From: JAOSJL01 sp963704035
GTDB taxonomy: Bacteria > Actinomycetota > Acidimicrobiia > IMCC26256 > JAOSJL01
DNA length: 64,000 nucleotides
Assembly: GCA_963704035.1 (NCBI GenBank)
Contig: CAVPGR010000002.1
Coordinates: 310,001-374,000 of the forward strand
Direction: 5' to 3'
This document shows positions 21,679 to 31,700 of the stretch, piece after piece. The notes beneath the pieces were generated by a model. That model did no database searches, had not been told where the DNA came from, and was given only the letters and a program-made list of their open reading frames with translations. Numbering within the stretch: the stretch's first letter is position 1; each line of letters starts with the position of its first letter. The position numbers and the translations under genes are program-made.

Positions 21679-24600
21679 ATGGAGACGGACCCGCACGAGG
21701 AGTCATCCTCGGGAGTCTCCCGGCGCTCCTTCCTGAAGCTCACCGGCGGTGCCGTTCTCGTCGGCAGCGCCGCGGGGCGCTTCGAGCGCCTGTCGTTCCT
21801 GAGCGCCGCCCAGGGCGTCGACAACCCGCTGCTCGAGTACCCGAACCGCGACTGGGAGCAGGTGTACCGGGACCTGTACGCCTACGACGATTCCTTCACG
21901 TTCATCTGCGCACCCAACGACACCCACATGTGCCGGCTGCGGGCGTTCCGTCGCAACGGCGTGGTCACCCGGATCGAGCAGAACTACGACGGCGGGAACT
22001 ACGGCGACCCGCAGGGCAACCGCTCCACGGTGGCCTGGAACCCACGGGGCTGCCCCAAGGGCTACACGTTGCACCGTCGGGTCTACGGCCCGTACCGGGC
22101 GAAGTACCCGATGCTGCGCAAGGGATGGAAGGAATGGGCCGACGACGGCTTCCCGTCCCTGTCCGACGACCCGGATCTGCGTACGCAGTACCGCTTCGAC
22201 GCCCGGGGTGACGACGAGTTCGTCCGGGTCACCTGGGAGGAGTCCGACGACTACGTCGCGCGCGGCCTCGTGGCCATCGCGGAGACCTACAGCGGCGAGG
22301 AAGGCAAGAAGCGCCTGCTCGACAAGGACGGCTACGAGCCCGAGATGCTCGAGCACTGGGAGGAGTCGGGCGTCCGCACGATGAAGTTCGGATCGTCCCT
22401 GCCCGTCCACGGCGTGGCGGGCAAGTTCGGGCTCTTCCGCTTCGCCAACACGCTGTCGCTGCTCGATGCGCACGTCCGAGGCGTCGACGAAGAGGAAGCG
22501 AAGGGCGCCAGCGACTGGTCGGAGTACACGTGGCGCGGCGACCAGGCCCCGGGTTTCCCGTTCGTGCACGGTCTCCAGACGACCGAGGTCGACATGAACG
22601 ACATGCGCAACAGCCGCCTCGTCGTCATGGTCGGGAAGAACCTCGTCGAGAACAAGATGCCCGACTCCCACTGGTTCCACGAGGTCATGGAGCGCGGCGG
22701 CAAGATCGTCTCCATCATCCCCGAGTACGGGGCTCCCAGTTCCAAGTCCGACTACTGGATCCCGGTGCGCGCCGGGCTCTCGGACACCGCGCTGATGCTC
22801 GGGATCGCGAAGGCGCTCATCGACCGTGACGCCATCGACCGGCCATTCCTGCAGCGCTTCACCGACATGCCGTTGCTCGTCCGCCTCGACACGCTGCAGC
22901 GATTGCGGGCGGACGAGGTGTTCGAGGGCTACACGAACGGCCTGGAGCCCGACTCGCCGAGCTTCACAGTGCACGGCCTCACCGAAGAACAGTACGAAGA
23001 GATCGGTGACCGTGTCGTGTACGACTCCCGGTCGAACGGCCCCAAGGCGATCACCCGCGACGACGTCGGCGGGAAGCTCGCCGAGGCCGGCGTAGCGCCC
23101 ACACTCGACTGGCGTGGAGAGATCACGCTGGCCGATGGCTCGACGGTCGAGGCCGCGACCGCCTTCTCGATGTACAAGGAGCACCTCGCCGACTACGACC
23201 TCGACACGGTCGTCGAGATCACCGACGCCCCCAAGGACCTCGTCGAGCGCCTCATCGACGACATCGCCACGATCAAACCCGTCGCCTTCCACGTCGGCGA
23301 GGGCATCAACCACTACTTCCACGCCACACTCCACAACCGGGCGACGTACCTCGTGGCCATGCTGGTCGGGCAGCATCGGCGTGCCGGGCGGCGGTGTCAG
23401 CACCTGGGCCGGCAACTACAAGGGCGGGATCTTCCATGGTGCGCCCTGGCACGGACCCGGCGTGGGCGGCTACGTCAACGAGGACCCGTTCCACCCGGTG
23501 ATGGACCCGGCCGCGGGATACCGCCCTGCACCGGGCGCGAAGGAAGGCGAGCCGGGCGCGTCGCCCATCCGCCACACCATCCACGGCGAGGACACGAGCT
23601 ACTGGGGCTACGGCGACAAGCCGCTGATCGTGGACACTCCCGAGGAGGGGCGGAAGGTCTTCACCGGCTCGACCCATCTCCCTCGGCCCACGAAGCTCAT
23701 CTGGTACAACAACGCCAACCTGATCAACCAGGCCAAGTGGGTCTACGAGCTCGTCAAGAACGTGAACCCCAAGGTCGACATGATCGTCGACCAGCAGATC
23801 GAGTGGACCGGCTCCGCCGAGTTCGCCGACGTGATCGTCCCGGTGAACTCCTGGATGGAGATGCAGACCACCGAATTGGCCGGGTCCTGCTCCAACCCGT
23901 TCCTCCAGCTCTGGAAGGGAGGGATCGACCCACTCCACGACACGCGCGACGACCTGGCGGTCTTCGCGGGCGTGGCCGGTGCGCTCACCACCGAGACCGG
24001 TGACGAGCGCTTCTCGGACAACTACGCCTTCGCCGACCAGCCTGAGGTCTACCTCGACCGGGTACTCGACGCATCGTTCACGACAGAGGGGTACACGAGC
24101 GCCGACATCCTCGATGGAAAGTACGGCGAACCCGGTGGCGCGCTCTTCCAGTACCGCAGCTACCCGAGGATCCCGTTCCTCGAGCAGGTTCAGGACGACC
24201 TGCCCTTCTACACGGATACGGGCCGGATGCACGGGTACGTCGACATCCCCGAGGCCATCGACTACGGCGAGAACCTGATCGTGCACCGCGAAGCCGTGGA
24301 GGCGACGCTGTATCTGCCGAACGTGATCGTCTCGACGAGCCCGTTCCTCCGCCCGAAGAGCTACGGGTTCGGACCCGACGACAACAGTCCCGACGCTCGC
24401 CAGGTCCGTAACATCATGATGCCCTGGAGCGAGGTGAAGGAGACCACGAATCCTCTCGCGGCCGACGGCTACACCTTCCTGTGCCTCACGCCGAAGTCGC
24501 GTCACTCCGTGCACTCGTCGTGGGCGGTCACCGACTGGCACTGGCTGTGGAACACGAACTTCTCCGATCCGTACCGTGTCGAATCCCGTATGCCGGGCGT

Positions 24601-25198
24601 GGGAGACACGATGCTCCACATGAACCCCGAGGACGCCAAGGAGCTCGGGATCGCCAACGGCGACTACATCTGGGTCGACGCCAACTCCGAGGACCGTCCG
24701 TACATCGGAGCAAGCCCCGACGACGACTTCTACGACGCGGCGCGCATGATGGTGCGCGCCAGCTACAACGGTGGGTATCCCCGTGGTGTCACGATGCTCA
24801 AACACGCGTTCTACATGGCGACGCCGCGTACCGTGCGCGCCGCGCGTGAACGCGACGACGGCCGGGCCCTCGCCGCGGGAACCGGTTACCAGGCCAGCTT
24901 CAGGCACGGGTCGCAACAGAGCATCACGCGCGGATGGGCACCGCCGATGCACCAGACCGACTCGCTGTTCCACAAGAAGGCCGCCGCGATGGGCTTCGTC
25001 TTCGGCTTCGACGTCGACAACCACGCCATCAACACCGTTCCCAAAGAGACCATCGTGCGGATCACGAAGGCCGAGGACGGTGGGCTCGGGGGTAAGGGCG
25101 CGTGGGCCCGGGGCCGCGACGGTCGGACCCCCGGCAACGAGAACGAGGCGATGAAGGCCTACATCGCCGGTGGCTACAACAACGTGAAGGGGCGTTGA
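21679..25198 (+). CDS. nxrA: Nitrite oxidoreductase/nitrate reductase alpha subunit, periplasmic NxrA type (frameshifted)
   Basis: Type II DMSO reductase-family catalytic subunit of about 1172 residues after correction. A twin-arginine leader (SRRSFLKL, residues 15-22, then a hydrophobic stretch) sends it across the membrane folded. The FeS motif is CAPNDTHMC with a later RGC, so the second ligand position is Asp rather than Cys. The stretches YGDPQGNRSTVAWNPRGC, HGDQAPG-type WRGDQAPGFPF and GKNLVENKMPDSHWF strongly recall Nitrospira NxrA. The frame breaks at GGG 23368-23370. Removing one G gives MLVGSIGVPGGGVS. GGGAGGTGG precedes the ATG. The enzyme interconverts nitrite and nitrate. Direction and even substrate (chlorate, selenate) cannot be settled from sequence. 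Confidence 0.85.
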
Positions 25199-25200
25199 CG

Positions 25201-25592
25201 ATGCACACCGCCCCCGTCGAGTTCCTCGGCCGTGTCGACCGTTCGATGCCCGTCGACGCGGGCAGCGACAAGTCGCTCGAGGCCGACGACCCCTACGAGC
25301 TCGTCGGGGTGCGCTTCCCGGTGGCACCCGGGGTCGATGCCGACGCCGAGGTCGTGCGCTGCATGATCGAGGACTACGCCCTCATGGGGTGGCCCGCCAC
25401 GCGGAGTCCGTCAGCTCTTCGGTGCCGAGGAGTTCCAGGGAACACACGACGTCGGCGGCCCGCCGCGGGATGGACTTCGTCGAGGAACAAATCGTCGCGG
25501 TCTTCGGGCCCGAGCCCGTCGAGCGTGAGCTCAGTGAACCCGTCTGGGCGGACGACGTCCGACAAGACCCTGTCGTCGAAGGAGCGTCCTGA
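25201..25592 (+). CDS. Small protein between alpha and beta subunits (two frameshifts)
   Basis: An unrecognised protein of about 129 residues after correction. The ATG at 25201 lies two bases after the nxrA stop. Two C-run overcalls (CC near 25408 and CCC near 25468-25470) break the frame. Removing one base at each joins MIEDYALMGWPATRS to RQLFGAEEFQGTHDV and then to RRGMDFVEEQIVAVFGPEP. The stop overlaps the beta-subunit ATG (TGATG). The protein is acidic, soluble and lacks cysteines. Its fixed place inside the alpha-beta gene pair suggests an assembly or accessory role. Confidence 0.6.
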
Positions 25593-26854
25593 TGCCGCAG
25601 GTCCACAACTGGCAGCTGGGTCGGGACATGGAATACGTCCACGAGGCCGGCCAGACCGAACGGCAGTTTGCCGCGGTGTTCAACATCAACCGCTGTATCG
25701 GGTGCCAGACATGTTCGATGGCCTGCAAGTCGACGTGGACCTTCGCGCCGGGCCAGGAGCTGATGTGGTGGAACAACGTCGAGACCAAGCCGTACGGCGG
25801 CTACCCGCAGAACTGGGACGTCAAGACGCTCGAGCTCCTCGAGGCCGCGAACCCCGGTGGCCAGACCTGGAACGCAGGCGGGGGCGACGGCACGCCGAAG
25901 GCTCCCTACGGTCGCTTCGACGGCAAGACGATCTTCGAGTCGGCCGACGCCAAGCGAGGAGAAGACGGCACCGTGGCGGGCGAGGCCACCGTGACGGGCT
26001 ACATCCCCACCGAGGAGGAGTGGAAGGCGCCGAACGCCTTCGAAGACCACGCCACGACGTTCCCGAAGCAGGGCGTCTCCCTTCCGGAGCACGAGGGCTG
26101 GTTCTTCTACCTCCAGCGCATCTGCAACCACTGCACCTACCCGGGATGCCTGGCAGCGTGCCCGCGTAACGCCATCTACAAGCGTCCCGAAGACGGCATC
26201 GTGCTCGTGGATCAGGAGCGGTGCCGCGGCTACCGCAAGTGCGTCGAGGCCTGCCCGTACAAGAAGACGATGTACCGCCCGACCACGCGGACCACCGAGA
26301 AGTGCATCGCCTGCTACCCACGGATCGAGGGCAGCGATCCGATGACGGGCGGAGTGCCGACCGAGACCCGCTGCATGGCGGCGTGTGTCGGCAAGATCCG
26401 CCTCCAGGGCCTCGTGAAGACGAACGAGGACGGTTCGTGGGCCGACGACCCGAACAACCCGCTCTACTACATGGTGCACGAGGAGCAGGTGGCGCTTCCT
26501 CTCTACCCGCAGTTCGGCACGCAGCCCAACGTGTTCTACATCCCGCCACGCTGGGTGCCGCGCCCGTACCTCGAGCAGATGTTCGGGCCCGGCGTGCAAC
26601 AGGCGATCGACCGGTACACGAAGCCGAGCCGTCGCCTGCTCGCGATTCTCCAGCTCTTCCGGGCGAGCCGCAAGATCGTCTTCTCCTACGACATCGAACA
26701 GGGCCCGAAGTTCGACGAGATCAACGTCAATGGAGAAACCGTCGAGCTCTTCGACGACACGGTGATCGGCTACGACAGCACGGGAGCCGAGATCGTGCGG
26801 GTGAACGTCCAGGAGCCGGTGACCCAACGCCCCGGCAAGATCAACTCCATCTAG
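25592..26854 (+). CDS. nxrB: Nitrite oxidoreductase/nitrate reductase beta subunit (four-cluster FeS protein)
   Basis: Electron-transfer subunit of 420 residues with the cysteine groups of NarH/NxrB-type proteins: CIGCQTCSMAC near 34, CNHCTYPGCLAAC near 178, CRGYRKCVEAC near 210 and CIACYPR then CMAACVGKIR. In the third group Tyr replaces one cysteine, the position held by Trp in NarH, as expected for the 3Fe-4S cluster in this family. It has no export signal and would travel with the twin-arginine alpha subunit. At 420 residues it is shorter than the NarH encoded at 36858-38423 and closer to periplasmic NxrB proteins. It passes electrons between alpha and the heme subunit. Confidence 0.9.
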   Translation: MPQVHNWQLGRDMEYVHEAGQTERQFAAVFNINRCIGCQTCSMACKSTWTFAPGQELMWWNNVETKPYGGYPQNWDVKTLELLEAANPGGQTWNAGGGDGTPKAPYGRFDGKTIFESADAKRGEDGTVAGEATVTGYIPTEEEWKAPNAFEDHATTFPKQGVSLPEHEGWFFYLQRICNHCTYPGCLAACPRNAIYKRPEDGIVLVDQERCRGYRKCVEACPYKKTMYRPTTRTTEKCIACYPRIEGSDPMTGGVPTETRCMAACVGKIRLQGLVKTNEDGSWADDPNNPLYYMVHEEQVALPLYPQFGTQPNVFYIPPRWVPRPYLEQMFGPGVQQAIDRYTKPSRRLLAILQLFRASRKIVFSYDIEQGPKFDEINVNGETVELFDDTVIGYDSTGAEIVRVNVQEPVTQRPGKINSI

Positions 26855-26865
26855 GTGGGGGAGGA

Positions 26866-27679
26866 ATGGCGATGACAACGGCCACCCGCACAGCGGACAC
26901 CTCACCCGAGGTCGCGACCGCGATCGGACGCAGCGCCGTCTACGGCGTTCCTCGCGGTCGGCCTCGCCTTCCCGACCAAGGAGAGTGTTTCCGAGATCGA
27001 GGAGAGCCTCGCACCTGTTCTGGCGGGCCTCGAGACCGGCGACGACGAGCTGGACCGGCTGCTCCGCGACGCCCTCGAGGCCCGTCGCCTTCCGCTCGAC
27101 GAACTGCGCATGCATCACGGGAACCTCTTCACGCACATCGAGCCCATGGACTGTCCGCCGTACGAGAGCGCGTTCTCCGGTACCGACGTCTTCCGCCAGA
27201 CGAGCGTGATGGCCGACGTCGCCGGTTTCTACCGTGCCCACGGGCTCCAGGTCGGCGGCCGGGAGCGCGAGCGCCCCGACCACATCGGCACCGAGCTCGA
27301 GTTCATGGCCTTCATGACCGAGAAAGAGGCGTACGCGCTCGAACACCTCGACGCCGACGCTGTCGAGGAGTGCCGTCGCACCCAGGACAGATTCCTCTCC
27401 GACCATCTCGGGTGTTGGGCGCCCGGGTTCGCCCGTCGCGTGGCGGTGGCCGCCCACGACGGTCCGTACGTCGCCATCGCCCGCGCCCTCGAAGCCTGGC
27501 TGCTCGCCGATCTGCGCGCTGCGGGCGTCACCCCGGTGGAGGTTCTCGAGGAGCCGCAACCCCAACCGCCACCCGAGGACGACTCGTGTGGAGCATCGGA
27601 GATGTGCGGCGTCGAGGTGACCACGACCCCGGGAGAATCCCCGGAGGGCACATGGGTCGAACTGGGGGAGACACGATGA
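26866..27679 (+). CDS. TorD/NarJ-like assembly chaperone (frameshifted)
   Basis: About 270 residues after correction. The start ATG at 26866 has GGGGGAGG just upstream. The frame breaks near 26950-26953 (CC in GTTCCTCGC). Dropping one C gives SAVYGVLAVGLAFPTKESVSE and an uninterrupted helical protein to 27679. The segment MHHGNLFTHIEPMDCPPYESAF, then FYRAHGL and DHIGTELEFMAFM, is typical of TorD/DmsD/NarJ chaperones that insert molybdenum cofactor and check twin-arginine substrates. The C-terminal tail is Pro-rich with two cysteines. Its stop overlaps the gamma-subunit ATG. Confidence 0.8.
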
Positions 27680-28671
27680 CCTCTCATCCTGACGTGGATG
27701 TCTCGAACGAGGCCGGAATGCGGAACCCCCTGACGCGACGCGTCGGGATGGTGCTCGTATTGGCGGCCGCGGTCGTCGCGGCAGCGACTCTCCAGATTCT
27801 CGACGCCAATCCCGCCACGTCGCAGACCACCGGAATCTCGGCTCTGAAAACCGAAGCCGATCTCGGCCTGGATCCCGGCGACGGAGCGTGGGACCGAGTG
27901 CCCGAGACGGAGCTGCCGCTCACGGCACAACAGACGAGCTACCCGTTCGGAGGTGGATCCGTGGCGGCAGTCACGGTCCAGGCGCTGCACGACGAGGAGT
28001 CGCTGTACCTGCGTGTCACGTGGCCCGATTCCACGAGCGATGTCGGGACGGGCGCGCCGGAGGCGTTCTCGGATGCCGTGGCGGTGCAGTTCCCCTCGGT
28101 CGCCGCCGCGACGGTGCCGGCGGTCTGCATGGGCCAGGCCAGTTCCGGTGTGAACATCTGGCAGTGGCGGGCCGACTCCGATGCCGGACCTCCCGACACG
28201 ATGGACGAGATCCGGCCCAACACGGTCGTCGACGTTCCCGAGACCGCGAACGAGGACTATCCGGCGCGGGTGGCGGGGAATCCTTTCGACGCCGAGGAAG
28301 CCGGAGCCGTGCAGAACCTCCTGGCCGAAGGGTTCGGGACGATCGGACCTGCCGAGGATCAGCCTGTCGCCGGCCATGGCGAGCACGACGACCAGGGGTG
28401 GACCGTGGTGCTCCGCCGGGAGCTGTCGTCGACCGCCGGCGGCGAGCCCAGCTTCAGGATGGGCGAACCGACCGACATGGCCTTCGCTGTGTGGGACGGC
28501 GCGAACGATGAGCGGAACGGTCTGAAATCGGTCTCGGCGTTCGCCACTCTCGCCTTGAGCAACGACACCGTTCCCGGGGCCGGATCCGGGTGGATCATTC
28601 CGCTCGTGGCGGTCATGTTGGCCGCGGTGGTGATCGCCATCGCCCGCGGGGGCATGCGGAGATCTTCGTGA
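27676..28671 (+). CDS. nxrC: Heme b-binding gamma subunit (NxrC/EbdC/DdhC-like)
   Basis: A 331-residue protein with an N-terminal signal-anchor (about 24-45), an extracytoplasmic beta-rich domain and a C-terminal helix (WIIPLVAVMLAAVVIAIA). The domain matches the ethylbenzene dehydrogenase/DMS dehydrogenase gamma family: TVQALHDEESLYLRVTWPD, AVQFPS, PAVCMGQASSGVNIWQWRAD and WTVVLRRELSS. The Met of CMGQ is a likely axial heme ligand. Electrons from the beta subunit would pass through this heme to a cytochrome or quinone pool. The ATG overlaps the chaperone stop, and the stop overlaps the next GTG. Confidence 0.85.
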   Translation: MTSHPDVDVSNEAGMRNPLTRRVGMVLVLAAAVVAAATLQILDANPATSQTTGISALKTEADLGLDPGDGAWDRVPETELPLTAQQTSYPFGGGSVAAVTVQALHDEESLYLRVTWPDSTSDVGTGAPEAFSDAVAVQFPSVAAATVPAVCMGQASSGVNIWQWRADSDAGPPDTMDEIRPNTVVDVPETANEDYPARVAGNPFDAEEAGAVQNLLAEGFGTIGPAEDQPVAGHGEHDDQGWTVVLRRELSSTAGGEPSFRMGEPTDMAFAVWDGANDERNGLKSVSAFATLALSNDTVPGAGSGWIIPLVAVMLAAVVIAIARGGMRRSS

Positions 28672-29648
28672 GTGTTGTGGCGGAGCGGCTCGCTCCCGCT
28701 CGTCGGTCGGCGACGCTCACGCACCGGGATGTCGTCCCGCTCGTCTTCGGGTTGACCGTGCCTGCGGTCGTCGCCGAGTTGGTCATCCTGCGCCTGTTCA
28801 CGCGCACGGCCATCCACATCCCCGCGTTGGAGTTCCTCGCCGGCACCTACCGTGTGGCAGCGGTTCTCGGCCGATTCACCTTCCATCTCGCGGCCGTCCT
28901 TCTCATCGCCGCCCTGTCGGTTCTCGTTGTCGAGCTCGCTCGCCGCGTCGACCCGCAGGCCCGCACAGCGGCGGCCGCCACCGCCGTGTTCGGTGTGACG
29001 GCCGCGGCGGCACGTCTCGAACTGATCGACACGGTGACCACCACCGTGCTCGTGGGAACGTGCGTAGCGGTCCTGGTGTGGACCGCGGCGTCGGGCCGCG
29101 GAATTTCGTCTGTTCCGCTGATCCTCTTCGGAGCAGCATTTCTGGCAGTCGCCGCACACTCCCTCGCGCAGCAGGTCGCCGCCGAGGGAGGTCCCGCCGT
29201 CGACGGAGCGCGTCTTCTCTACCTGGGTGAGGGTCTCGCTCTCGCTGCAGCGGCGAGCGCACCCCTGATCATCGGAGTCCGCCCGTCGCGGCGCGCCGTG
29301 TGGTTCGGAGCCGCCGCAGGGGTGCTGGTGGCAGGTGCGATGATCGGCAACGGTTCCACGGTCAAGATCCTCACGCTGTGGAACTTCGGTCTCGCCGGTT
29401 ACTTTCCGTCGCCGCTGTACGGCATCGCTGTCGCCGGCGTCGTCGTCGCGGTCGCCACGGCCCACCGCCTCGGCCGTCGGTTCGACGCCTGGGCGCTCGT
29501 TCTCCTGTTTGTCGGTGCGGTCGGGCTCCACAGCACGTATCAGTCGGGTCTGGTCGTGGCAGGTCTCTCACTGCTCGTGTACCTCACGTGTACGCGGCGG
29601 CCGTCGGCCGACGCGGCTGACACATCGGCGGACGCCCTGGGGGCGTGA
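28668..29648 (+). CDS. Polytopic membrane protein ending the nxr-like operon
   Basis: A 326-residue protein with about nine or ten hydrophobic helices and few charged residues outside short loops. GTG at 28668 overlaps the gamma-subunit stop (GTGA), so it belongs to the operon. The sequence holds several His residues near helices (TFHLAAV, VAAHSLAQQ, GLHSTYQSG) but no motif recognised here. It may anchor the periplasmic enzyme, bind quinone or heme, or be a transporter. Family unknown. Confidence 0.68.
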   Translation: MSVVAERLAPARRSATLTHRDVVPLVFGLTVPAVVAELVILRLFTRTAIHIPALEFLAGTYRVAAVLGRFTFHLAAVLLIAALSVLVVELARRVDPQARTAAAATAVFGVTAAAARLELIDTVTTTVLVGTCVAVLVWTAASGRGISSVPLILFGAAFLAVAAHSLAQQVAAEGGPAVDGARLLYLGEGLALAAAASAPLIIGVRPSRRAVWFGAAAGVLVAGAMIGNGSTVKILTLWNFGLAGYFPSPLYGIAVAGVVVAVATAHRLGRRFDAWALVLLFVGAVGLHSTYQSGLVVAGLSLLVYLTCTRRPSADAADTSADALGA

Positions 29649-29855
29649 TCATGACGCATCCGGATCCGCTTGGGCGTCCTGGTCGTGGAGGCGGATCCCG
29701 GCGCTGAATCCCTTCGAGCGCCACGCCGCTGCCACCGTGCACAGCGACGACCCGCGCGACATCGTGGATGCGTGCCAGGAGGCGGCCCGGAGGCGGACAG
29801 GACGGTGGAACGTCTCGGCTGAACGCCTCCACCCAGGCCTTGGGCGGGCCTTTGC
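29649..29855. other. 207-bp intergenic region with coding-like composition
   Basis: Lies between convergent genes (stops at 29648 and 29856). No complete gene with a start and ribosome site is visible. Both strands read open for long stretches with high GC at third positions. On the minus strand one frame ends ...AGIRLHDQDAQADPDAS before a stop near 29650. This could be a frameshifted remnant or an unannotated short gene. No terminator hairpin was identified. Confidence 0.35.
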
Positions 29856-31286
29856 TCAGCGGTTGTCCAGGTTGTCGAAGAGCGCCGCGTACTGGGCGAG
29901 GTGGCGATCGCCGAGGAAGTCGCGCCGCGCCCGTTCGTGGGCGTTCGCTCCGAGGCGTGCGGCCAGATCGTCGTCGCTGAGCAGGCGTACGACCGCGTCG
30001 CCGAACGCCTCGAGGTCGGTTCCGTCGTCGATGAGAAGCCCGTCCTCGCCGTCGGTCACCTGGTCGGGTATGCCGCCGACCCGGGTGCCCACGAACGGAC
30101 GCGCCTTCCACAGGGCTTCGGATACCGTGAGGCCGAATCCCTCGGCAAGACTCTTTTGAGTCACGACGTCGGCATGTCGTTGGAGCGCGTTGACGATGGC
30201 GGCGTTCTCGTCGACGTCGGCCATCGGCAGACAGGCCAGGTGGATCCGGCTGCGTACGGCGTGGGGGAAATCGCGCCACGCTTCGACGCACTCGTCGAGC
30301 ACCTCGGCGCCCTCGGGATCGTCGGTGACCCCACTGACATTGGGCCCGGCCAGCACGAGATGAGCCTCGGTGTCGGCAACGATGTGGCGTTCGAACCCCT
30401 GCATCACGCCGAGCATGTCCTTCAGGCGGTCCCAGCGGGACACCTGGACGACCAGGCGCTCGTCGATGTGTGGCGGCGGTCCGGTCTGGAGGATGTCGGC
30501 GTGGCGGTCGACGCGTCCGGGTGAGCCGTCGCGGCGCGTGAACGTGGCCACCGTTCCCTCGTCCACCCCGGTCAGGAGTCCGGTGTCGCCGAGGATCGCG
30601 TGCGCGACCTCGGGCGCCATGTCCTGGTTCTTGGGGGAGAACGGGTCGATCGACGGGGGGATGATGGCGAGGCGCCCGTCGTTCGCCCACTCGGGAGCGA
30701 AGTGCTCACGGGTGAACACGAAGCGGTCGGCGCCTTCGAGGTAGGGGTGCAGGAACTCCCACGACCGTTCCACACACTCGTTGTGGTCGTCGCTGCCCAC
30801 GTGGCAGCGCCAGACCACGAACGCGCCGGCCTGCTGCATGGGCGCGACGAGCCCGGCGGTCTGCGGGTCGTGAAGCAGCACGACATCACCGGGTCGAACG
30901 AGCTCGCGGAGCTGAGTTGCGTTCTCGGCGGTGACCTTCTCGTAGATCTCGTGTTCGGCGGCGCCGAGTTCCCCACCGTCTCCCGGCGAGCGGTGCAGTC
31001 CGTTGTGGATCCGCTTGGTGATGGCGAAGAACTCGGGTGTGCCGTGGATGACGGCCCATGGAGCATCGATGCCCACGCCGCGCACGTACGCCAGCAGCGT
31101 CTGGAGCATCTCGGCGACTCCGCCGCCGGTGGCGGTGGAGTTCACGTTCAGGATCCTCCGGCCGGCGAGCTTCTCACGCGCCAGGCTTGCGATCTCCCGG
31201 AACCGCTCGGCGCGCTCCGGTCCGATGATCGGGGCCAGGCGCTCGGGGTCGAGGCCCTGGAGTTGGACTTCCTGGATCCGTGTCAT
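29856..31286 (-). CDS. treT: Trehalose synthase, glycosyltransferase family 4 (TreT-like)
   Basis: Retaining GT4 glycosyltransferase of 476 residues resembling TreT, which forms trehalose from NDP-glucose and glucose. The N-terminal part has NVNSTATGGGVAEMLQTLLAY, the acceptor side with WRCHVGSD, and the C-terminal nucleotide domain has VSRWDRLKDMLGVM and the EGFGLTVSEALWKARPFVGTRVGG motif. ATG at 31286 was preferred to GTG at 31289 because AGGAG sits 4 bases before it. It is a single gene, divergent from a small protein gene. Trehalose would fit a stress or dormancy setting. A related GT4 specificity is possible. Confidence 0.87.
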   Translation of the reverse strand: MTRIQEVQLQGLDPERLAPIIGPERAERFREIASLAREKLAGRRILNVNSTATGGGVAEMLQTLLAYVRGVGIDAPWAVIHGTPEFFAITKRIHNGLHRSPGDGGELGAAEHEIYEKVTAENATQLRELVRPGDVVLLHDPQTAGLVAPMQQAGAFVVWRCHVGSDDHNECVERSWEFLHPYLEGADRFVFTREHFAPEWANDGRLAIIPPSIDPFSPKNQDMAPEVAHAILGDTGLLTGVDEGTVATFTRRDGSPGRVDRHADILQTGPPPHIDERLVVQVSRWDRLKDMLGVMQGFERHIVADTEAHLVLAGPNVSGVTDDPEGAEVLDECVEAWRDFPHAVRSRIHLACLPMADVDENAAIVNALQRHADVVTQKSLAEGFGLTVSEALWKARPFVGTRVGGIPDQVTDGEDGLLIDDGTDLEAFGDAVVRLLSDDDLAARLGANAHERARRDFLGDRHLAQYAALFDNLDNR

Positions 31287-31387
31287 CACGCTCCTGTAGA
31301 TCGGTGCGTCCTCGCCAAGGTTGAGAATCTACCCGGTGTTGTCGGGAATCCGGGGTTGCTGTCATACCCGGCAGCGACACTCTTCTC

Positions 31388-31603
31388 ATGGAACACAGAG
31401 AAGAACAGGTCGTCACGAAGATCGATTGCGACACGTGCGTCATGCAAGGGACCTCGGCGTGCGACGACTGCCTCGTACGGTTCGTCGTGAATCGGGAACC
31501 GGGTGAGGCGGTCGTGTTCGACGCCGCCGAGGAGCGGGGTCTGCGCGCTCTGTCGAGTGCCGGGATGCTGCCGGAACTGCGCTACTTCGACGCGGCCGGA
31601 TGA
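31388..31603 (+). CDS. Small cysteine-rich protein (CxxC...CxxC)
   Basis: A 71-residue protein with CDTCVMQ near 14 and CDDCLVRF near 25, a close pair of CxxC motifs likely to bind zinc, and a helical tail ERGLRALSSAGMLPELRY. Small proteins of this type are common and unstudied in actinobacteria. The ATG at 31388 shares a 101-bp divergent promoter region with treT. No strong ribosome site is visible. A 15-bp palindrome follows directly after the stop. Confidence 0.72.
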   Translation: MEHREEQVVTKIDCDTCVMQGTSACDDCLVRFVVNREPGEAVVFDAAEERGLRALSSAGMLPELRYFDAAG

Positions 31604-31604
31604 G

Positions 31605-31619
31605 GTGTCGGCCCGACAC
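31605..31619. repeat. 15-bp palindrome after the small Cys-rich gene
   Basis: GTGTCGG-C-CCGACAC has perfect 7-bp arms around one base, beginning two bases after a stop codon and 82 bases before the DoxX-like gene. The loop is too short for a stable RNA hairpin, so an operator for the downstream gene is more likely than a terminator. Confidence 0.45.
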
Positions 31620-31700
31620 GATCGCTAGAGGTGCCGCTGAATTGCCCCCGGTGGCCGCGGCGGGCAAGGGTGGCACACCGACCATCCCGGGGAGCACGCC

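Noticed and set aside
23306..25327. Long open frame (673 codons) on the - strand
   Set aside because: Antisense to nxrA. The composition mirrors its codons and no motif is present.
31341..31360. DevR-like half-site GTCGGGA between treT and the small Cys-rich gene
   Set aside because: Only one half-site matches. The expected GTCCC partner is absent.
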